From Acheta domesticus (taxonomy: Eukaryota > Arthropoda > Insecta > Orthoptera > Gryllidae): a DNA stretch of 64,000 nt. How positions within the stretch are numbered: the first letter of the stretch is position 1; each line of letters begins with the position of its first letter. Below, piece by piece: positions 11,180-21,830 of the stretch. Location of the stretch: contig JAHLJT010000631.1 of the NCBI GenBank assembly GCA_031308135.1, positions 147,690,580-147,754,579 of the forward strand, in the 5' to 3' direction. Both the position numbers and the translations under genes were made by a program. Under the pieces are notes generated by a model, which worked only from the letters and a program-made list of their open reading frames with translations, was not told where the DNA came from and searched no databases.

Positions 11180-11934
11180 CCCCCGGGATTGATCAGATCC
11201 AGATTTATTGGATTAAGAAATTAACAGCAATACATTCTCTTCTAGCAAAGGCTGTTAATAAAATTTTAGAAAACCCAAAGGAACTCCCGGAATGGCTCAC
11301 AAGCGGCATCACGTATTTGCTACTCAAAGCCAGAGACAGCTCTTTGGCGAAGAACTACAGGCCAATTACTTGTCTTCTTGTACTGTACAAAGTTATAACT
11401 TCAGCCGTAGCTGACAAAATGTACAGACATCTAGATAAGAATCATCTGATGCCAGCTGAACAAAAAGGATGTCGTAAAGGCTCTTATGGGGAAAGGAAAT
11501 CTTGCTACTGAATAAAATCATTTTGAATGATGTAAAGAAACGCAAACGTAATTTGAGCATGGCTTGGATTGACTACCAAAAGGATAGTGTACCACACGAT
11601 TGGATTTTGAAGACCCTGGAGATCTATCGATTTCATCCTAGACTTATTGAATTTTGCAAGGCTAGTATGAAGTCGTGGAGTACCAGGTTACTAATACACA
11701 GCGGAAAGGAAGCAGTAGAAACCAGAAGTATTCAGATTAACAGGGGTATTTTCAAGGAGATTCACTATCCCCTCTGCTGTTTTGCATTAGTTTGATCCCA
11801 CTATCGAGACAGTTGCAAGCTGACTTTGGTTATAAGCTCCATGGTAGTGAAGCACCAGTATCACATTTGTTTTACATGGATGATTTGAAAGTGTTTGCTA
11901 AGAATGAAGCGATTCTCTCCCAAATGCTGTCATC
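11180..11934 (+). mobile_element. R4/Dong-like retrotransposon fragment, copy C
   Basis: Matches copies A and B from CCCCGGGATTGATC to CTCCCAAATGCTGTC, covering most of the RT from before NYRPIT through the YMDD box near 11874. It lacks both the 5' and 3' parts of the element and any flanking TAA tract. LINE copies are usually 5'-truncated but keep the 3' end, so the missing 3' end points to later deletion or rearrangement. A lost base in the motif-B region (ATTTTCAAGG, against ATTTTTCAAGG in A and B) and a 12-base deletion in the PKSFD region break the frame. Confidence 0.85.
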
Positions 11935-12869
11935 AAAGATCAAGTTGTCATTTCAAAACTGAGAACTGAACATTATAAATTAACGCATACTCACCTAATA
12001 ACTGGAAACCCCCCTCCTAATTGTGGCCATGTCAAAGTTCTCAATGTAAAACATTAATTTAGTGCTCTATATACAAAATCAGCAGACAAAAACATCAATT
12101 ACACGGCAGAGATGAAAACATTCTTAACGCGTAACTGGTGAAGTCATATTTTGTTATGTAATTGGTGATGTGGGGACTACACATACCCCAACACAAAACC
12201 TTGCTTAAAAGTGCTGAAATAAAATATGTCTGTTTCTCTGATGTGAACAAGAAATGTTATGCATTATCATTAGGATTAATACAAAAATAATTAAGACGCT
12301 TAGTAACTTACCAAAATAAAGAAAATATTTTAATGTCAACATGAATCACTAAGAAAGCACTCCTTCAACTATTGTTTGAATCAATACACAGACTAATTAT
12401 AAAATTGTTTTTTGTGGACCAGAATCTGATTAAGGAGAACCAGTTAATCTCATCTTATGACTAATACAACATGACCTCAATTTTAAGTCACTTTTCACAG
12501 TCCCTCATTCACTGTAGTATAATTTCCGTATGCTATACAGTCTCTACGGCCTCCCCTCTTCACCATTGAATTCGCTCTCTTTCGTTTCTAAATTGACCTT
12601 GTCCGCCGGATTCGCAGACACCCTGGGAGGTGCCCAGAAGCACAGGCTCCTTCGCGCATCCGCTTCGGGCAGGTACGCTATCTTTCAAAGGCTGGGGTAC
12701 TAACAGCCACCACATCACCAGTTATGGGTTTACTCGAAAGAATATCGAAAAAGAATTATTGATTTCGTTAAGGAAATCAATATTTACTATTGCATTTAAA
12801 GGAAATACTAATTACTAATGTTGTTCGTATTGTATTGAATGTATTGAAGGTATTATTGAATGTATTCTA
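11935..12869. other. intron sequence, nothing firmly recognised
   Basis: Mostly AT-rich. A short GC-richer piece at 12600-12690 has no exon-like splice signals that I trust. 12820-12880 contains repeated TATTGAATGTATT-type units. Confidence 0.4.
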
Positions 12870-12938
12870 TGTATTGTAAAATGTACTTATCTGTGTAGTC
12901 GCTAATAACCTTGATGTAGATGCGACGATAAATAAACT
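12870..12938 (+). repeat. LINE 3'-tail hairpin relic
   Basis: AATGTACTTATCTGTGTAGTC followed by GCTAATAACC and GATGCGAC, then an AAATAAA end. The same order occurs, on the opposite strand, at the 3' end of the LINE fragment at 51186-51705. AGTCGC and GCGAC can pair as a hairpin, a common form of LINE 3' recognition structure. Confidence 0.55.
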
Positions 12939-12945
12939 AGCATAA

Positions 12946-13732
12946 CCTTCCAGTGGGCGCGCCTATTTGAGTCGTATAAGCGGGCGCGTAGGAGCACTCT
13001 ATGCTGCCTCGTGAAAACAGTCTTTTGTACCCCCAAAACGTCTATTATTTAGTTGAAGAAGGAAGTATAAAATCTCACAACTATTCATTACATTTTTAAT
13101 GTTAATACATTTCATAAATATGGCTATTTTTAGGTATAGAATAATAAAAAACACTTTTTCAGAAAATCTTATAAAACAACATATAACAAAGAAAAAATCA
13201 ACTAGAAAATTGTTATTAAATAGACAAATTAATTAAATGAAACAGTTACTGTCCTTAAATTTAAGAAATACATCAATTGGTTTTCATAAAGCCGTTTCCA
13301 GTAAATCAAGAAGGTGCTTGATTTCTTCGTTGTTTCAGCCCTTCAGCAAAGAAAAACAAAAATAAAACTACATAAGACTACAAGTAATAGGAAAAAAAAT
13401 CCACAAAAACAGCTTTCAACATCTTTGATTTTGCATACAGTGATCGAAAATACTTATAATCAAACAATCTGAATAAGTAAAATGTTCGTTTGGAATACTA
13501 AAAATACTTACACGAGTGGGAGCGGTAGAGCACGGAGTGCTGCAGTCAGCACTTTTTTATTTTCAAATCTTCTTACGACTAATAGGGAGAAAGCAGCGGA
13601 ACGGAGATTATCGCATTTTGTTTAGAATGGTGCGAAATTAGTATACTGAAGCCCTCTGACATGTCAAATAGCCGTCCTTCATTTTAGAACAACAAAGGCA
13701 GCACCGAGCGCATCCGCGCGCCTGCCGGAAGG
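12946..13732. mobile_element. non-autonomous piggyBac-type element
   Basis: Termini CCTTCCAGTGGGCGCGC at the left and, read inward on the other strand, CCTTCCGGCAGGCGCGC at the right match at 14 of 17 positions. The right end is followed by TTAA (13733-13736) and the left is preceded by ATAA (12942-12945), a one-base variant of the TTAA target of piggyBac elements. The 787-bp interior is AT-rich and has no transposase. Confidence 0.6.
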
Positions 13733-13736
13733 TTAA

Positions 13737-14640
13737 ATCACCACAAATAAGAATATGACACCTTTTATTTACTTCAGTGGCGTAGCTAGGGAGGCAGGGG
13801 GCGGCGCTCCCCGGGTCACACCATTTAGGGGTGATACCAATTAAATTAATTTATAATTGGAATTATATAATTTAAATCATTTACTTAAAACATTTATGTA
13901 TTAATAGTTAGTTTTCTTAGTTCTAGTTGTTCGAAAATTTTGTTGTTGGAATTATATAATTTGTATGGTTTGGTTAAAAATTATTTATATTAATTTAATA
14001 AGTATACATTTCAATCATAAGCACAGATTATGATTTAATTGTAATTATATTGCAATTATTCTTAATTACATAGAATATTTAAATATAGTATAAATAACTA
14101 TGTGCAGATATGTTTGTATTCTTAATAAAATAATGTACAATCAATGTAGCAATAGATATTTTTATACTTAATTTAAGGGTGGGTGACACCATTAGCTTCT
14201 CCCCAGGTGACACCAACTGAAGCTACGCCACTGATTTACTGTATTTAATTCTTTTTTGCAGATCGTCGTAGAAGTCTTTGGAGTTCTCTTTCCTTCCCTC
14301 TTCAGGGGCATGGTCACAAATTATTACTAAGTGTTCCCTATCTTCTTTAAATTTAAAAGAGACAATTCTTTTTTATTTATAAAGGAGTATTCAGTTATTT
14401 TATTTTTCCATTTTTTTTACTGACAGAAATAGCAACGCCACCACTCGCAAGTGTCTTTTGAGGCACTTCGCTGTATATAATTGTAGAATGTTTAAGATAT
14501 TTTGTACCTTTTAAGTTTTTTCTTGGTATTTTTTATGACTGCGATGTCAATTTCTTTCTCGTTTAGTTTAAAATCTAGTTCTTATTTCCTAACCCTCTCA
14601 CATTCTAAGTGACAATTTTTGTTCGGTCCGTAATGCCATA
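13737..14640 (-). pseudogene. LINE apurinic endonuclease fragment, interrupted
   Basis: The minus strand from 14640 reads, with frame changes, TKIVT-NVRGLGNK, then LNEKEIDIAVI, LKGTKYLKHSTIIYS and LASGGVAISVSKKNG. These are hallmarks of the N-terminal exonuclease/endonuclease/phosphatase domain of LINE polyproteins. It stops at the hAT MITE (13775-14233). Beyond that, 13737-13774 gives CHILICGD, matching the next motif (ILxGDFN). The fragment ends at the TTAA of the piggyBac-type element. It is dead and lies antisense in intron 1. Confidence 0.7.
13775..14233. mobile_element. non-autonomous hAT element (459 bp)
   Basis: Ends CAGTGGCGTAGCTAGG and GAAGCTACGCCACTG form a terminal inverted repeat. 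The flanks ATTTACTT (13767-13774) and ATTTACTG (14234-14241) are an 8-bp target duplication with one mismatch, as expected for hAT. The interior is AT-rich with no transposase. It interrupts the LINE endonuclease fragment, so it is younger than that LINE copy. Confidence 0.85.
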
Positions 14641-15033
14641 TCGTTTGTCCTTTTCAAGCTTTGATCGTTTCCTTGAACAGTATGGCTGTTTCTTGTGAAG
14701 ATTGTCAGTATGAACAAAAATGAAAAAAAAATTATCTTCATACTGCATAACCTATTTTCACACTGAGCATGTTACGTAATGGGTTATGAAATAACAATGT
14801 TTATATTCTTTGAATGTAAAGAACTGTTGTACAATATTATGTTATTGCAGTATACGTGAAGACGGTTTTTGTTAAATTTTAATGTACGTTTTGCAGTGAT
14901 TTACGAGAGTATGCTGTTTGTTGTTATTAATGAGCAGTGTGCTTACTATTTCTTTTGGAGAATCAAAGCTTTTGTGTGTCTACAGACCATTAGTGTTCAA
15001 TATTGTGTATTCGCTGAAACCTCATGTTTGCAG
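14641..15033 (+). other. end of intron 1
   Basis: AT-rich sequence leading to the acceptor CTCATGTTTGCAG at 15033. Nothing else is recognised. Confidence 0.6.
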
Positions 15034-15338
15034 CCATCCAGTTGCAAGGCAACTGGGCACACGCTGCCAACGTGACGGTGCTGTCATCGGGCTTGAACCG
15101 GCCCAGCGGCAGCCAGACGGGCTCCGGCATCTACTGGGGCGACCGGGGCGCCATGCGGGCGGTGCTGCAACTGCAGTTTGGCACCACCGTCCTGCGCGTA
15201 CGAGTGCCCAAACGGCCGGCGGTGACGCCCTCGCCGCAGCCTCCACCCCCGCCGCCCCCGCCGGCCGCCCCTTACAACCTCACGCTGCCTGAGTCACCCC
15301 TGCGCACCAGCACGGCCGGCCAATTGCTCTTGTACCGG
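15034..15338 (+). CDS. vanin/biotinidase-like amidohydrolase, second detected exon
   Basis: The acceptor TTTGCAG and donor CGG|GTGAGG are clean. The first two bases complete the Ala codon begun in the previous exon, giving PFFTA then IQLQGNWAHAANVTVLSS. The family motif GSQTGSGIYWG follows. In vanins this segment closes the CN-hydrolase core and enters the linker to the C-terminal base domain. A run of eight prolines near 15246-15269 is an insertion of low complexity. NVT and NLT are possible N-glycosylation sites, in keeping with an extracellular protein. The exon is GC-rich while its introns are AT-rich. It ends in phase 0. Confidence 0.9.
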
Positions 15339-16296
15339 GTGAGGATTCTACTGCCATTTTCCCGCTAGCACCTACTCTCGCAAGCAGTAATACTAATCTT
15401 GCATAATAATTAATTAATGATTATTTAATAATTTTGCTGATAACGTACAGGATTTCTTAATTGGTATTTGCTGATAATTTCAGGAGTTGAATGATAAACT
15501 GAAATCCATTAGTTCAATGAAATCGATGGAACTAAACTAGAAGTGAAATTTGGTGAAAAATAAGGAATTAATGATGTTGTATTCAATAGTGAACTGATGT
15601 TACTGAACATTTGTTGAAATATAAACCAATTGTAGTATAATCGATAGTAAAAGTTCATTTCTATAACTCAAACATAAGATTAATCTCAGTGAACTGTGGA
15701 TGTCGTGACCAAGTGGCGGCTCGTGAACAAATGTTCAGATTAGGCAAAACATTTCTGCTTGGGGGATCTCGGAAAGGGGGCGTGGGAGCCAAGCCCTACC
15801 TCAAGCCATTTTGTTTCTCTTTTTTTTGTCATTTTATTCAATTTATTCAAAACAATTGTCTCACTGATTTCATTACATTCCAAAGCAGTATTTTCATGAA
15901 GCATGCGCAGACGTGATTTCAAGATATTCAGATTGTAAAAAAGTGGTGCGAGTAAGTGTTGTTCTGACAATAATTCTGACAATAACTCTGACAAAAACAA
16001 GATTGATAGACAATTTAGCTTGTATAATAATTATTCAGTAAAAAGAAAGTTTGGCTGCGTTCCGCTGCAGATTCGTGATTTATGAACAATTTCCTATGAG
16101 CGTGTGTATCTCGTAATGGCAACCTGCATTACCGAGCGGGAATTTAAAATTAACAGACAATACCCGGAAAGATTATTTATCGCTGGTGATTATTAACATT
16201 AGTAATTACAGTATTTCATTATCTTTGAAGTAAATAAGGATTCAGCGATATTAGCTGCAAATTCAAATGTAAAAAAATATTCTTCTGAACGTATGT
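15339..16296 (+). other. start of intron 2
   Basis: Intron 2 runs 15339-21482. This part is AT-rich. At about 15713, AGTGGCGGCTCGTG resembles a hAT terminus (compare 26893 and 41990), but no opposite end was found. The short open frame 15689-15916 has no recognised motif. Confidence 0.5.
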
Positions 16297-16862
16297 ATAC
16301 AGAATGTTTTCAAGGGAAGATACGTCGAAACTTCTAAAATAAGCTCTTAAGACAAATCTAAGAATATTTTGTCTTATAAACTACGTGGATATTACGAATG
16401 GTTGGGCCGCTATGAGCACTCTAAATTTGGTTTGAAAAAATTATTTCTAGGCAAAAATTTGCATTATGGGAGCATATAAACACTCCAGAAACATGTAAAT
16501 TGTTTATTATTTACAAAAGAAATTAATATATTTGCTCAGACAGAAAAATTAAGCGAGAAATAAAAAAACAGTCGAATTGTGTAAATTGAGTGCTTTTTTA
16601 TTTCTCGTTTAATTGTTTTTTCTGAACAACTATATTCATTTCTTTTGTAAATAATAAACAACTTATATGTTTCTGGAGTGTTTCTATGCTTCCATAATGA
16701 ATATTTTTGCCTAGAAATCAATTTTTCAAACAAACTTTTTAATGCTTATTGCGGCTCTACCATTCGGAATATCCACGTAGTTTATAAGACACAATATGCT
16801 TAGAATTGTCTTAAGAGCTTATTTTCAAAGTTTCGACGTTTCCTCCCCGGTCACCTGTATAT
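16297..16862. mobile_element. fold-back element with about 270-bp arms
   Basis: Left arm about 16297-16572 and right arm about 16592-16862 are imperfect reverse complements separated by only about 19 bases. Paired blocks include CTTATAAACTACGTGGATAT, AGCTCTTAAGACAA, TACGTCGAAAC and CTCCAGAAACAT. No coding capacity is expected: the minus-strand open frame at 16536-16733 simply spans the hairpin. It looks like a hairpin MITE; the superfamily is not known. Confidence 0.75.
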
Positions 16863-18214
16863 CCCCGCCACACCAAGCATAAGGGACATTAGTCATCCGT
16901 TCACAGAATTCACTACATGAAAATGTTTATTATTTCTAAGTTAAATTGGATTCAGTTATTAGTTTCATTTATCATCTTTCGAACATTTATAGAGTGTGAG
17001 CGGCCAAGGAAGGTTTTCTGAATAGTTTATAATGAATGCATTCGAGGTAGCGATGGTACAATTAATTTAGTACGAAATGTTAACAGTCAAAAGATAATAG
17101 CAGAAATGAATACCAAATTCTTCCGAGTTAATATACGCGGTTTTAATTTTGTGATGAATATTTCCACTTTCCTTGTATGTACCATGCTGTAATCTGCATT
17201 AGTAAAATTAACCAAGCATTTAGCTCACAGGACTTTGCAGTAATAAGGAGTGCGCATAACGCTTTATAACTCATACCCTTGGATAGAGTGATTCAATATG
17301 TTAAAAATAAAGCTAACTTTTATTGAAAATTTCTGCACATTGAGGGTTTATGAATAATGCTTTATGTGCGTGTGTATCTCGTCTCGTTACGTTGCGGTAG
17401 TGAAATATACGAACTGATCTGTTTCAGAGATTTTTTTGAAATAAATATAATTTATATTTATTGACTAATTGTTTGTATTATTTATATTGGGTTATTCATT
17501 AAATATTGCATTTTATTAATTATGATAATATTTCTATTTATTCTGTCTTTTTCCTGTTCCTAAGATTATAATGAATAAATTTACGAATATAACTGTAAAC
17601 ATATACGTAATATATTTTGTCATCAACCGAGATGGGCCGCAATGCGATCAAAAGGGTAAACGTCCCATGAAGTTAAATGTCAGGAAAAGCTATCTTTTTT
17701 ATTCCAATCTGAGATGACCATTCCGTTCACGCCACAACCTTAATAAAGATATTTTCACATTTTCGGTCGCCATATTGGATTCACCATATTATTTTGCGTA
17801 ATTTTGAGGTCAGATTTGAAATCATCGACTTCGAAAACCCCGTGTACAACTTGGTAAGTGAATTCGAAGCCATTTGAGGTTTTGGCCACGTTTTCGCCAT
17901 CTGGTCACACCGTGACGCATTTAATTTTCTGAGAAAGAGATCAAAATTTTGCTGCATTTTGCGTTGGTTTGAACCTAGTAAGTTGAAGGAATTAACTAAT
18001 TTTCTACTTCAAATTGTGTGACTTATTTAGTATACAATTCTGTTTGCTTTGCATTTGATATCTAAGCAATTCCATGGTTACTGGTTATATTTTTCTAGTT
18101 ATATTACTTATTTTATCGAGAAGGAAGGTACTCTGAAGGAAAAGTGTTTATCTCGAGTGCTGTGACTTGTTTAAGAAAGTTTATTTTCTTTTCTTTCATT
18201 AATTGAAATCAGTC
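16863..18214. other. intron sequence, nothing recognised
   Basis: AT-rich DNA without supported features. GTTAAATG near 17671 and GGTAAACGTCCCATGAAG just before it could be part of a DNA-transposon end, but I found no partner. Confidence 0.35.
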
Positions 18215-18439
18215 ACTATAAAAAGCGGATCAGAAAAAATCTAGGAGACAAAAAACTGACTCAATTGTTAGAAAATTCTGAAGAGGAGAGTGTGTCTGAT
18301 CTCAACTTTAGCAGTGATTGTTCTGTAGCTAATGGCAATTATGTAGTAAGCAGTAATTCGGAAAATTCAGATTCAGATGTTGAAAACAATAACGTAGCCC
18401 AATCTTTATCGTCAACGTATATATTTTGTTATTATAACT
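18215..18439 (+). other. acidic open segment, possible transposase N-terminus
   Basis: One frame stays open for about 70 codons with a basic start (KRIRKNLGDKKLTQLLE) followed by a Ser/Asp/Glu-rich stretch (NSEEESVSDLNFSSD and SENSDSDVENNN). This composition is typical of the N-terminus of piggyBac-type transposases, compare 44899 onward. It ends where a dispersed repeat begins at 18441. No catalytic part was found downstream. The identity is inference from composition only. Confidence 0.3.
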
Positions 18440-18440
18440 A

Positions 18441-18900
18441 GCGTACCCGTGCGAGAACTCTCGCATGGTAAACCCCACCCTTTCCCTATCCATTTGTCTA
18501 TCTTTTCCATAAAGAAGGAGAGGGAAGGAGAGGAACTACTAATGTACACAGAATATCAAACAAAATAACAATGCAATTGATGCACCTGGATGTTGGAAAC
18601 AAATTTTCAATAAAAGTTTATTCAGCATTGTAGAGAGATGTTCTTGGAGCAATTCATACCTTTTTAAAAACAACATTTGAAGAAATTATTCAATCTTTCT
18701 TGAGAGTTAGCTTTTCGCTTTCCTTGATAGTCACAAAAATAATAGAAAAGATTTTTACTCTTGAGAAAGCCAAGTAAAGTAGTGCGAAAATACCGGATCG
18801 GGCAAGTATAGACCTACTCTTTGCAATATTATTTAACTTTCCTTGATTTGTTATGAAGAACCGAGTGGGTTTTGGAGAGTCAGGGCGCCAGCTTGCTGGG
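18441..18900 (+). repeat. dispersed repeat, copy 1 of 2
   Basis: Starts GCGTACCCGTGCGAGAACTC, with a small CGAGA/TCTCG hairpin, and ends near GTCACAAAAAT and TTTACTCTTGAGAAAGC. A diverged copy lies in the same orientation at 19443-19800. The family is not identified. A minus-strand open frame at 18690-18917 lies inside it and is not supported. Confidence 0.65.
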
Positions 18901-19442
18901 GTGCGAAATTTGAACAATTATTTGTATCCCAAAAAGTATTGAATTATTTTCTGCGTTTTTACATACTTCAGGAAAAGCAATTCTAAGCAAAAACATAATC
19001 AAACTAATATTTTCACCTTTGAATACTAAATACCGTTTGTTGCCATTAGAAACAATTTAGTAGGCTTAGACTTCACTTCGGTACATGGGAATGTTGCTCA
19101 AACGATGCTTGCGTATTGAATATCTTAACGAACCGACACCTTGAGTTTAATATCAAACAGTGTATTATTTACAAAATGAGTTTGCAGCTGGGCGTTGATG
19201 TACATACTTCCAGATACCGCCAACATTTAAATCGTGCGTTTGGACTGCGATCGTTGGCAGTTGTCGAGTGACTTGCGCTATTCTTTCTATAATTTTAAAT
19301 TTAGTTGTTTTTTTAATTAATTCACTTAGTATTGTAGCCCAGTGCGTTTTGATTTTTGTTTTCCATTTATTTAAAGCTATTTTACTTTAACTACCTTAAA
19401 AAGTTTGTTCCTTGTGTTGTGCCACAGAACAAGTTTTCCCCC

Positions 19443-19800
19443 ACTACTTCTGCGTACCCATGCGAGAACTCTCTCATTTTAGACCCCTCACTCATCCCTA
19501 TCCTTCTATTTTCATTCTAAGACGGAAAGTAGTTAACCAAACGTGTTTATTTGTTTAAAAATCTATAAAGGTAACTAGCAATGTACTAACACAATAACAA
19601 ATAAAAATAAAAAACAATGCAGTTAATGTGTAAAAGAAATTTTCAATAAATATTTATTCAACATCATGGAGAATTTTCTTGGAGTAATTCCCAACACATA
19701 AAGACATTTGAAGTAATTATTCAATATTCTTTGTCAGTTGGGTTTTAGCTTTTCGTGATAGTCACAAAAATATTAGCTTTTTACTTTTGAGAAAGCTACG
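19443..19800 (+). repeat. dispersed repeat, copy 2 of 2
   Basis: Begins GCGTACCCATGCGAGAACTC and follows copy 1 block by block: CATCCCTATCC, AATTTTCAATAAA, TTATTCAACAT, CTTGGAGTAATTC, GTGATAGTCACAAAAAT, TTTTGAGAAAGC. The 540 bp between the two copies is unassigned. Confidence 0.65.
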
Positions 19801-20225
19801 TGTCTGAACTCGCTGAATTGAAAATTTCATCTAATGATAACGAAACTATTGGTACAGGTAAAACACAAACACAATCTTCACTCTTCACTGATCACCCACA
19901 TCCCTCCACAATTAAGTACACGACACTTACAGACCAACGTTAATTGAATAGTTTCACTACACGCATAAGAAACAATCTTCATAGGTATCAAGCAACTATA
20001 ATGGTACTTCTAGTTATTGGTGGAGAGCAAATCTTGCATTAATGATTATGAAAATAAACCTAATCAGACTGTACAAACCACGGTGTATTCAGAAAGCATA
20101 AATATAATATTGATGAATCTAAGCCTTCTAAGCGTGTCGTCACAAAAATGGCTACCAGCATCAAGGGCTGAAAGATTGAGATGGACTTGGTAGTATTGAA
20201 GCGCGGAACCTAAAATGTAATTTAA

Positions 20226-20858
20226 TAAAGTATGAGACACTGATGGTGTCTAGTATCAATGTTTTTATTTACAGCTGAAAGATCTTTTTCGATTAGCTAT
20301 AATCATCGAGCTTAGCTATAATCATCAGAGCTATCGGAAAAAACATATAAAATTTCGAAAAGATTTTTGTTTAGATTTTTGTTTAGATTCAAGTGATCAG
20401 CGAAGTGTGAGATTGTGGTAGTGTTGTTTTTCCAAGCTTCACACGCTGATCACTTGAATCTAAACAAACACACCTTCGACCAACACACTAATTTCATATA
20501 TTTGAAATTGAAAATAGGTACTGGCACAGAATAAAATTAGAATCCATCCACATACACAATCACATAAAAAAACAGAACATGACTTGTCTCAACCAACAGA
20601 TCCCTCAACTCTCGTCACCTCTCTGACGCCTCCAGTTTGCTTACGCATCTGTTACCAACAATTGTTTTACGAAAACTCAATTTTGTTAATAACCTTTTGT
20701 AATGCAACTGTCTTTTCAAAATTTTGTATGTTTTTTCAGATAACTCTGATGATGATAGCTAAGCTTTCGAAAAAGATCTTTCAGCATTGATACCAGACAA
20801 CATCAGTGTCTCATACTTTATTGAAAAAAGTATCTACATTTCCAACTGTTATACTACT
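20226..20858. mobile_element. inverted-repeat element flanked by 12-bp direct repeat
   Basis: Arms at about 20226-20345 and 20725-20822 share TAAAGTATGAGACACTGATG, TATCAATG, GAAAGATCTTTTTCGA and TAGCTATmATCATCAGAG. A second, inner palindrome pairs 20381-20402 (GTTTAGATTCAAGTGATC) with 20444-20465. AATGTAATTTAA occurs exactly at both flanks (20214-20225 and 20859-20870). Long duplications suggest insertion by a target-primed mechanism rather than ordinary cut-and-paste, but chance in AT-rich DNA is possible. No protein is encoded. Confidence 0.6.
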
Positions 20859-20870
20859 AATGTAATTTAA

Positions 20871-21482
20871 TGTCGGGAAATGTCTCATCTTATAGATTAT
20901 GGTGTGCTGAAACACTTGGTTTAGAAGTTATTTGACGAAAACTTTGGCAAGTGTTGCGGGTTGCATTTGACGTGAATATTTAGATGCGTTTTTTTTAAAC
21001 AAATCCTTCATATTTTTAAAGTCAAAATGCAATTCGTCAAGTCTCCGTGAAATTCTCTTTCTTTAGAGACCTCATTTATAAAGATTGGTTTCGTGTGAGA
21101 GCCGCAACGGGAAGGTATACTACTGAAATAATATAGAAGACGATTTTTTTATTGAAAATACAGTAAACAAGAGTATCACTCTCGAAAGAAAATTTTGTAT
21201 ACATGTCCAAAAAGTATCAGTGGGACGCATGAGTCTCACCAAAGTATACCAACACCACAAGTGTCCCAGCGCCACACCGAACCCAGTACTGTGCTAATCT
21301 TGCAGCTACTCATTAAAGAGGTGCTACTGAGTCAGAATATCAAAGAAAATAAAAATTCCAATAAAAATTGAAATTGGTAGTGAAAGGGTTAATTCAACAC
21401 TTGGTAAAGGCGTTGAGCTAAGATTTCTGGGGCTCAAGAAAAAGGGCACGTCCTCAAGTAATGGTGGTGGGTGCGTGCGCAG
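20871..21482 (+). other. end of intron 2
   Basis: AT-rich intron ending at the acceptor GGTGCGTGCGCAG (21482). No other feature is seen. Confidence 0.6.
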
Positions 21483-21830
21483 GAGGACGTGAGCGCGTGG
21501 ACGTCGGTGCTGCTGCCGCCGGCGGGCGGCGCCTTCAACAGCACGGTGTGCCATGGTTCGCTCTGCTGCCGCGTGGAGGCGCTAACGGAGGCGCCGCCGC
21601 CGACCGCCGCGCGCGCCCCGCGCTACTTCTACCGCGCCGTCGCCTTCGACGGCATGATGCCCGTGGCCACCCTGGCGGCGCTGGGCGAGCAGGCGTGCGG
21701 CATCGTCGCCTGCCTCGACCCCAGCGACCTGCTGTCATGCGGTGGGGTGGACACCCGCGCCGTCGCAGGCCTGCGCTTCAACCGCATCTCCGTGCGGGCG
21801 GCCGGTTTCCAGCGCGCCCGCGCCTTCCAG
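21483..21830 (+). CDS. vanin/biotinidase-like amidohydrolase, third detected exon
   Basis: 116 codons in phase 0 on both sides: acceptor GCGCAG|GAG, donor CAG|GTCAGT. It reads EDVSAWTSVLLPPAGG, then FNSTVCHGSLCCRVEAL, which matches the Cys-rich NxTVC...LCC signature of the vanin/biotinidase C-terminal base domain. YFYRAVAFDGMM and EQACGIVACLDPSDLLSCG follow, with further conserved cysteines that should form disulphides. NST is a possible glycosylation site. The signature separates this protein from plain nitrilases, which lack the base domain. GC content is extreme and CpG is frequent, unlike the surrounding introns. Confidence 0.92.

Noticed and set aside
15713..15727. AGTGGCGGCTCGTG as a hAT terminus
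   Set aside because: No inverted partner or target duplication found, so not called as an element.
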